A DNA stretch of 19,136 nt from Euryarchaeota archaeon UBA89 (lineage in GTDB: Archaea; Thermoplasmatota; Poseidoniia; Poseidoniales; Thalassarchaeaceae): NCBI GenBank assembly GCA_002495525.1, contig DAFS01000061.1:1-19136 (forward strand), written 5' to 3'. Under the pieces are notes generated by a model that did not search any database, was not told where the DNA came from, and saw only the letters and a list, made by a program, of their open reading frames with translations. Shown one piece after another: positions 17,301 to 19,136 of the stretch (the stretch's first letter is position 1; each line of letters starts with the position of its first letter). A program made the position numbers and the translations under genes.

Positions 17301-17861
17301 AAGATAAGGATTTGATATTGTGATTTCAGAATCACTCCAAAGATTAACTCTATCTGAGCAATCTCCCCAAAGAATCGTAAGATTTCCAGGCCTGACGAAA
17401 GATTCACCAACAAATCTAATATTCTGTTGATAATAAACAAGATCATTTACACCGTCGCCGTCAATATCTGCAATTTCAACACGTGTTCCATCTGCTGTAT
17501 CAACGAAACCCGCTCGACGAGATTCATTATTAGAAATAAACACATCTTGTCTATCTGCAAAACCACCTGAGCCATCATTGTATAGTACTGTGATAAATAG
17601 CCCCATTGTACTAGCAGAAGCAATATCATTATGCCCGTCACAATCGAGATCTCCTATCGAAATATATGATGGATCTCGTTGCACCGCATATTGTGTAATA
17701 TGGGACGCAGTGACCGCTGGAATCATCGATATAAACAAGGAACTAAGGAACAAACTGACAAGTAGTAAGGCTTTCCTACTCTTCGCGGTTTGATTATTGG
17801 CATTCTTCAGACTATACAGCATACTACTTCCGAGTTTAACTCCATTCTTAGCACTTATCAC
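11376..17861 (-). CDS. Giant multidomain surface protein with C-terminal membrane anchor
   Basis: A 2161-residue exported protein. A hydrophobic export signal lies at about 31-52. Five Asp-rich, FG-GAP/VCBS-like calcium-type repeats follow, such as GDLDCDGHND (70-79), ADIDGDGVND (131-140), ADIDGDGNAD (193-202), KDTDDNGEID (338-347) and EDVNQDGEYD (388-397), probably a beta-propeller. Two MAM/jelly-roll-like regions come next (about 575-825 and 960-1190, ending FAFDNISIRKR and FAIDNIRIEEF), with CARDB-like spacers between. A region near 1440-1660 starting VDVAILSNPTDQNRLQ looks like a Rossmann or class-I-amidotransferase-like fold, followed by PKD-like domains. A single transmembrane segment (about 2078-2101) ends in a cytoplasmic tail containing DPVEAYVQQMVASGYDEQTA (from about 2123). 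Likely roles are adhesion or polymer binding; no enzyme active site is evident. The GTG at 17861 follows a GAGAGG site; ATG 17822 is also possible. Confidence 0.8.
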   Translation of the reverse strand: MISAKNGVKLGSSMLYSLKNANNQTAKSRKALLLVSLFLSSLFISMIPAVTASHITQYAVQRDPSYISIGDLDCDGHNDIASASTMGLFITVLYNDGSGGFADRQDVFISNNESRRAGFVDTADGTRVEIADIDGDGVNDLVYYQQNIRFVGESFVRPGNLTILWGDCSDRVNLWSDSEITISNPYLADMDVADIDGDGNADIVMVVRDATATNQYIQVYKGPDPTLLTSQQTLAVPLTTGLYTNMILGHYGETVTGGGFPGGGGIGDCEDLDIWLLRTPPFNTGVGVSVGHYDNVTVLEYDCLQGTFPNPLTPGAQGVHEFKLDAEHNEPLYGFDIKDTDDNGEIDLIAAVDGLTGNISYAFGSGTSWTTQNYAYLGDFKGASITIEDVNQDGEYDFFVPTELTLTRIQDSTSQNQTFLLLDNLREINSVEIILANPNGAGYLPALSFDVGRRPTMAQPGQLQGGDDSAFEIVIGQRDYAYRFANNAMWLDTQGWPGAGDFLSVLSLDNEDVGITEVSVAPVSYNPATGDAQLGEGNRFVNVTIKNTGLNPISGSVDVDLEVKEVLGGTDTIVYANDFDGNEDKSGCNSCAWEKFSYTGEYEEGDSSWHVETGSSEGQNASWYEADSNPTNYYWAGLDYQGGQNESDSGYYNHQDEAVILQNVDLTGADAAYLDMWAMCSVSFFQLYLAEQFDVVERWLYEDSCSIEVWSDGSGWEQVFFAGGWDNDRYFRLLYQGVDPEYNTYNGDISSGLDTGWLNFTEDGTESLDEEKINSIDLTPYAGQVIDIRFRFRSGLEGSVGPTGASKDNGLDGFAFDNISIRKRDVNFGTEALVSQELSFTNLGAGAIREVSLTSNFIDNKTYYISTSLENPTGFDNADATNDEVKFQLTVDNLYDPGVAEEAWVDLENGVRYASGPRDINVKVQNYGNTVTDFQVEAKVRNALPDLVAIEDFTFSNPADQIWEDDNDQEGKENGSRIDDSGGSNGMLPQNLGVFNNHAYWLGHPDTGYGDNWNETLTIPNIPVGAEGADFTYLTFDYFAEGDYLKDSNGNILAIRDAAQLEVSWTKNGENFNGIIFGSWTDLNENGPRPFDSCEDFDGNGYDEVEYFGDFSDRYNSVVWFDSEQIVKSVTVDMSNIFLQNQSSENTFEWADECTSLSGSEVSLTWRFLSNDDGVNGNAGSAGFAIDNIRIEEFTFEDDGTYTVDVNGMDASEKQVVTIANHDFQSGIYRIDVKTLFNNTDPLQKWYNESEVNLANNYTTIMFSIASADITLMQPDILDCTTDITYACVYTTNKDKFGAYGSSSHDFVLPLLNGVIEAEYELTMKIIDENTGQTVYEETSDNGPFDLVPHERSWANWSAAYSSWYDGHTYNISFFANFTEDGNSSGNERFFVIQFYDQVDVAILSNPTDQNRLQQVKKDLDAMNMTYTQLRVSDWNTYATPDWIEHYNKVLLPWQTDYNVVYGDYYEIMDTTRETDGLSVVDVLENFMVEGGTVQMHLGPYQNEYDPGKLIFDMAIKDRNQYNFTTDNRINYGDLSIDDPYHPILKGIDKVTFSGIHAGDYVAISGIDVASQVQPTQIPATCGGRISVTGGTFHTLMRDTVQGHSLMSVCNKGTGGLIVTTVDVENPSVSESYGGENIPLLSNMLSYHLTPYPLDFGIAGTDFELIINDESVDINPTTGAYRDKYIKSNADLEFTYTSEVEGLIADWDLESGNNDSVTGWDGAVLDAGLVSHSNQVSPSIPTMGSFCAVGEDNEPCRIGAEWLLTLYLHDDAGHTRITYIRLITNDTLADDFYPISAATILHDDDTSEYITRDGTKPIAGVDWPVYRVRLSDTGETTVKFTGENSTDPDAPNGETGIALYEWRVINDMPVGEFSDEQHVWQNPAAVTDEWSYTFRNITASPTIEKDVRVELIVYDKAGKQTQNKYRMYFIVVGENDGDEEPAWVFSSPRPSDSQSGDDVTIVGSILGGAENSDVKIEVSLDPLILDYTPTQKITQKTIGKYNVSESLGDGSGFSMTLDISDLYSISGQQATLYFRITEGDGTRYTLTEEILINLLPKDICEIDPDDSSCASSESGGISPIVIGVGSLIAILAIVGVTLLLKSRSGKDSDLDVVEQFGGVEQMDPVEAYVQQMVASGYDEQTARQYAEQYYASYYAQQNGKN

Positions 17862-17930
17862 CTATTGATTCCTCTCACCTACGGTGAATATTAACAAACT
17901 AAGCGATTAAAATAGACTTTAAAAAATAAA
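17862..17930 (-). promoter_or_regulatory. AT-rich gap with probable promoter of the giant surface protein
   Basis: The minus strand holds a T-rich run just after the upstream stop (possible archaeal terminator) and a GTTAATATTC segment that could be a TATA element, followed by GAGAGG as a ribosome-binding site before the GTG at 17861. No iron box is seen here. Confidence 0.35.
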
Positions 17931-18551
17931 TTATTTCGATATTAACCAACTTGGATTGGGAGCATAATGAATTTCAGCACCACCATAAATTAGTTCTAAA
18001 CGACCCATTATCCAAAGTCTATTAAGAAAAATTTCTAAGTCTACACCTTCTCTATTTATTCTCTCTCCAATTAAATCTTCAATAGCACTGATGGGAAGCG
18101 AAGTTTGACCATGTTCGCGAACCACAAGAGTCAACAAAATTTGTAACCAAGATTCCGCCATTGGATCACCAGATAGATTGTTGGATAAAGGCTCTGGTTC
18201 ATCAATTGATTCTAAAAATTCTCTGATATATTCAATTTGAGGCTCAGTTCTAGAAGGGCCATCTAAATCTGAAATCTTAGACTTAATATCTAAATCTCCG
18301 ATTCTTCTAACCACTGCTGGAATACTACTTGGATCAGGTGGTGGACCTGGTAATTTTCCTTCTTCTGATAGGTCATGTGAAAAATTTTGATCAGCATCTA
18401 TAGCAGAAAGAGGTTGTATGAATCCAACTCGTCCATGTAGGCCCAAATCCTGACGCAATGAGTCAACAACATTCGACTCCCCCTCTATAATGATATGGAT
18501 ATCATTTTCAGGTGAGCGGAATATGAATCTCACAGTACCTCTCATCTGCAT
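17931..18551 (-). CDS. Unrecognised protein next to aconitase
   Basis: About 206 residues from the ATG at 18551; a TTG at 18596 would add 15 residues and put the start one base after the aconitase stop. The ATG is favoured because GGGGTGGT lies just before it, but a second ATG at 18545 is also possible. The N-terminal part (first about 45 residues, MRGTVRFIFRSPENDIHIII) looks like a small alpha-beta unit. A Pro-rich acidic linker follows (PGPPPDPSS), and a mostly helical C-terminal part contains REHGQTSLPISAIEDLIGER and FLNRLWIMGRLELIYGG, which would suit a winged-helix fold. There is no signal peptide or membrane segment, so it should be cytoplasmic. I do not recognise the family. The close spacing to the aconitase gene suggests co-transcription, which alone does not show a shared role. 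Confidence 0.6.
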   Translation of the reverse strand: MQMRGTVRFIFRSPENDIHIIIEGESNVVDSLRQDLGLHGRVGFIQPLSAIDADQNFSHDLSEEGKLPGPPPDPSSIPAVVRRIGDLDIKSKISDLDGPSRTEPQIEYIREFLESIDEPEPLSNNLSGDPMAESWLQILLTLVVREHGQTSLPISAIEDLIGERINREGVDLEIFLNRLWIMGRLELIYGGAEIHYAPNPSWLISK

Positions 18552-18597
18552 ACCACCACCCCTAACATTACTCGCAGATAAGACATCACGTTTCAAT

Positions 18598-19136
18598 TCA
18601 CTCTTTCGCTAGATTACGTAAAACTGTTTGTAAAATTCCACCATTCTTATAATAATCGACCTCGACAGGTGTGTCTAAGCGCACAATAGCTTTGAAATCT
18701 ATTAATTGGCCATTATTTTGGGTTGCTTGAATATCTATTTTTGAAAAAGGTACTAATTCGATATCGGCTGGAATATTGAAACTCTCAGTGCCATCTAATC
18801 CAAGAAAGTCAGCGTCTTCTCCATCGATGAATGTAAGTGGTAGGACTCCCATTCCAACAAGATTTGAACGGTGAATCCTTTCAAAAGATGTGGCAATAAC
18901 TGCTCTGACTCCTAGCAATAATGTTCCTTTAGCGGCCCAGTCTCTACTGCTTCCTGTACCATATTGTGAGCCTGCTAAGACTACTAAATCAGTATCTTCT
19001 GATTGATATCTTTGGCTGGCTTCGAATATGGAAACTACTTCACCGGTTGGGAAATGTGTTGTCCAACCACCTTCGGTTCCTTCTGCAACTTGATTCTTAA
19101 TTCGGATGTTGGCAAATGTACCTCTCATCATAACTT
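18598..19136 (-). CDS. acnA: Aconitate hydratase, C-terminal (swivel) part
   Basis: The 3' end of an aconitase that continues beyond the right edge of the window; the frame stays open past the Met codons at 19131, and V-MMRGTFANIRIKN is the usual internal sequence, so these are not starts. Aconitase interconverts citrate and isocitrate in the TCA cycle with a 4Fe-4S cluster. The visible 178 residues are the swivel domain: MRGTFANIRIKN, GGWTTHFPTGE, AGSQYGTGSSRDWAAKGTLL with the substrate-binding GSSRD loop, and SFERIHRSNLVGMGVLPL, a hallmark of the AcnA/IRP1 group. The cluster cysteines lie in the missing part. The Ser and Arg of the swivel active site are intact. An unrecognised gene follows closely downstream. 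Confidence 0.93.
   Translation of the reverse strand, partial: VMMRGTFANIRIKNQVAEGTEGGWTTHFPTGEVVSIFEASQRYQSEDTDLVVLAGSQYGTGSSRDWAAKGTLLLGVRAVIATSFERIHRSNLVGMGVLPLTFIDGEDADFLGLDGTESFNIPADIELVPFSKIDIQATQNNGQLIDFKAIVRLDTPVEVDYYKNGGILQTVLRNLAKE

Overview
The window looks like a piece of a planktonic marine euryarchaeal genome, most likely Marine Group II (Candidatus Poseidoniales) or a close relative. Reasons: AT-rich DNA with archaeal TATA elements in front of genes, a Gar1-type H/ACA RNP protein, an archaeal-type short S-adenosylhomocysteinase, several lipoproteins and very large surface proteins with a C-terminal membrane anchor, and many TTG/GTG starts. This assignment is inference; the window contains no rRNA or tRNA.

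Layout. 1-744 (+): 3' end of a secreted PQQ-type sugar dehydrogenase. 756-6170 (-): an iron-acquisition locus, read right to left: a FEA1/phytotransferrin-like lipoprotein (6092-4848); a 240-nt spacer with two strong RNA-type inverted repeats; a bilobal transferrin-like lipoprotein (4606-2507); then a PhnC-type ATPase (2404-1643) and a PhnE-type permease (1646-756) that overlap by 4 nt. Three palindromes of the form TTTAGG-N4-CCTAAA, the classic DtxR/IdeR iron-box layout, sit at this locus: two flank the TATA box of the FEA1-like gene and one lies in front of the ATPase gene. 6242-10023 (+): a secreted protein with a PGF-type C-terminal anchor, a Gar1-domain protein fused to two RanBP2-type zinc fingers and an Arg-rich tail, and a TPR membrane protein. 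10040-11305 (-): S-adenosylhomocysteinase. 11376-17861 (-): a 2161-residue surface protein with FG-GAP-like, MAM-like and other extracellular domains. 17931-19136 (-): an unrecognised protein and the 3' end of aconitase.

The standout is the iron locus. The 2507-4606 product would normally be labelled a PhnD-like phosphonate-binding protein because it neighbours phnC/phnE-like genes. Its first lobe, however, carries the transferrin fingerprint: the Asp, Tyr, Tyr and His iron ligands, the CHTG anion-site segment, and an exact match to the transferrin signature Y-x-G-A-[FLI]-K-C-L-x(3,4)-G-D-V-A-F. The second lobe has the same fold pattern but has lost all four ligands. Next to it lies a lipoprotein resembling the algal FEA1/ISIP2a iron-assimilation family. 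Together with iron-box operators and an ABC permease/ATPase pair, this suggests an archaeal ferric-iron capture and import system in which two eukaryote-style iron-binding protein families feed a PhnCE-like transporter. Function is inferred from sequence; metal binding and transport are untested.
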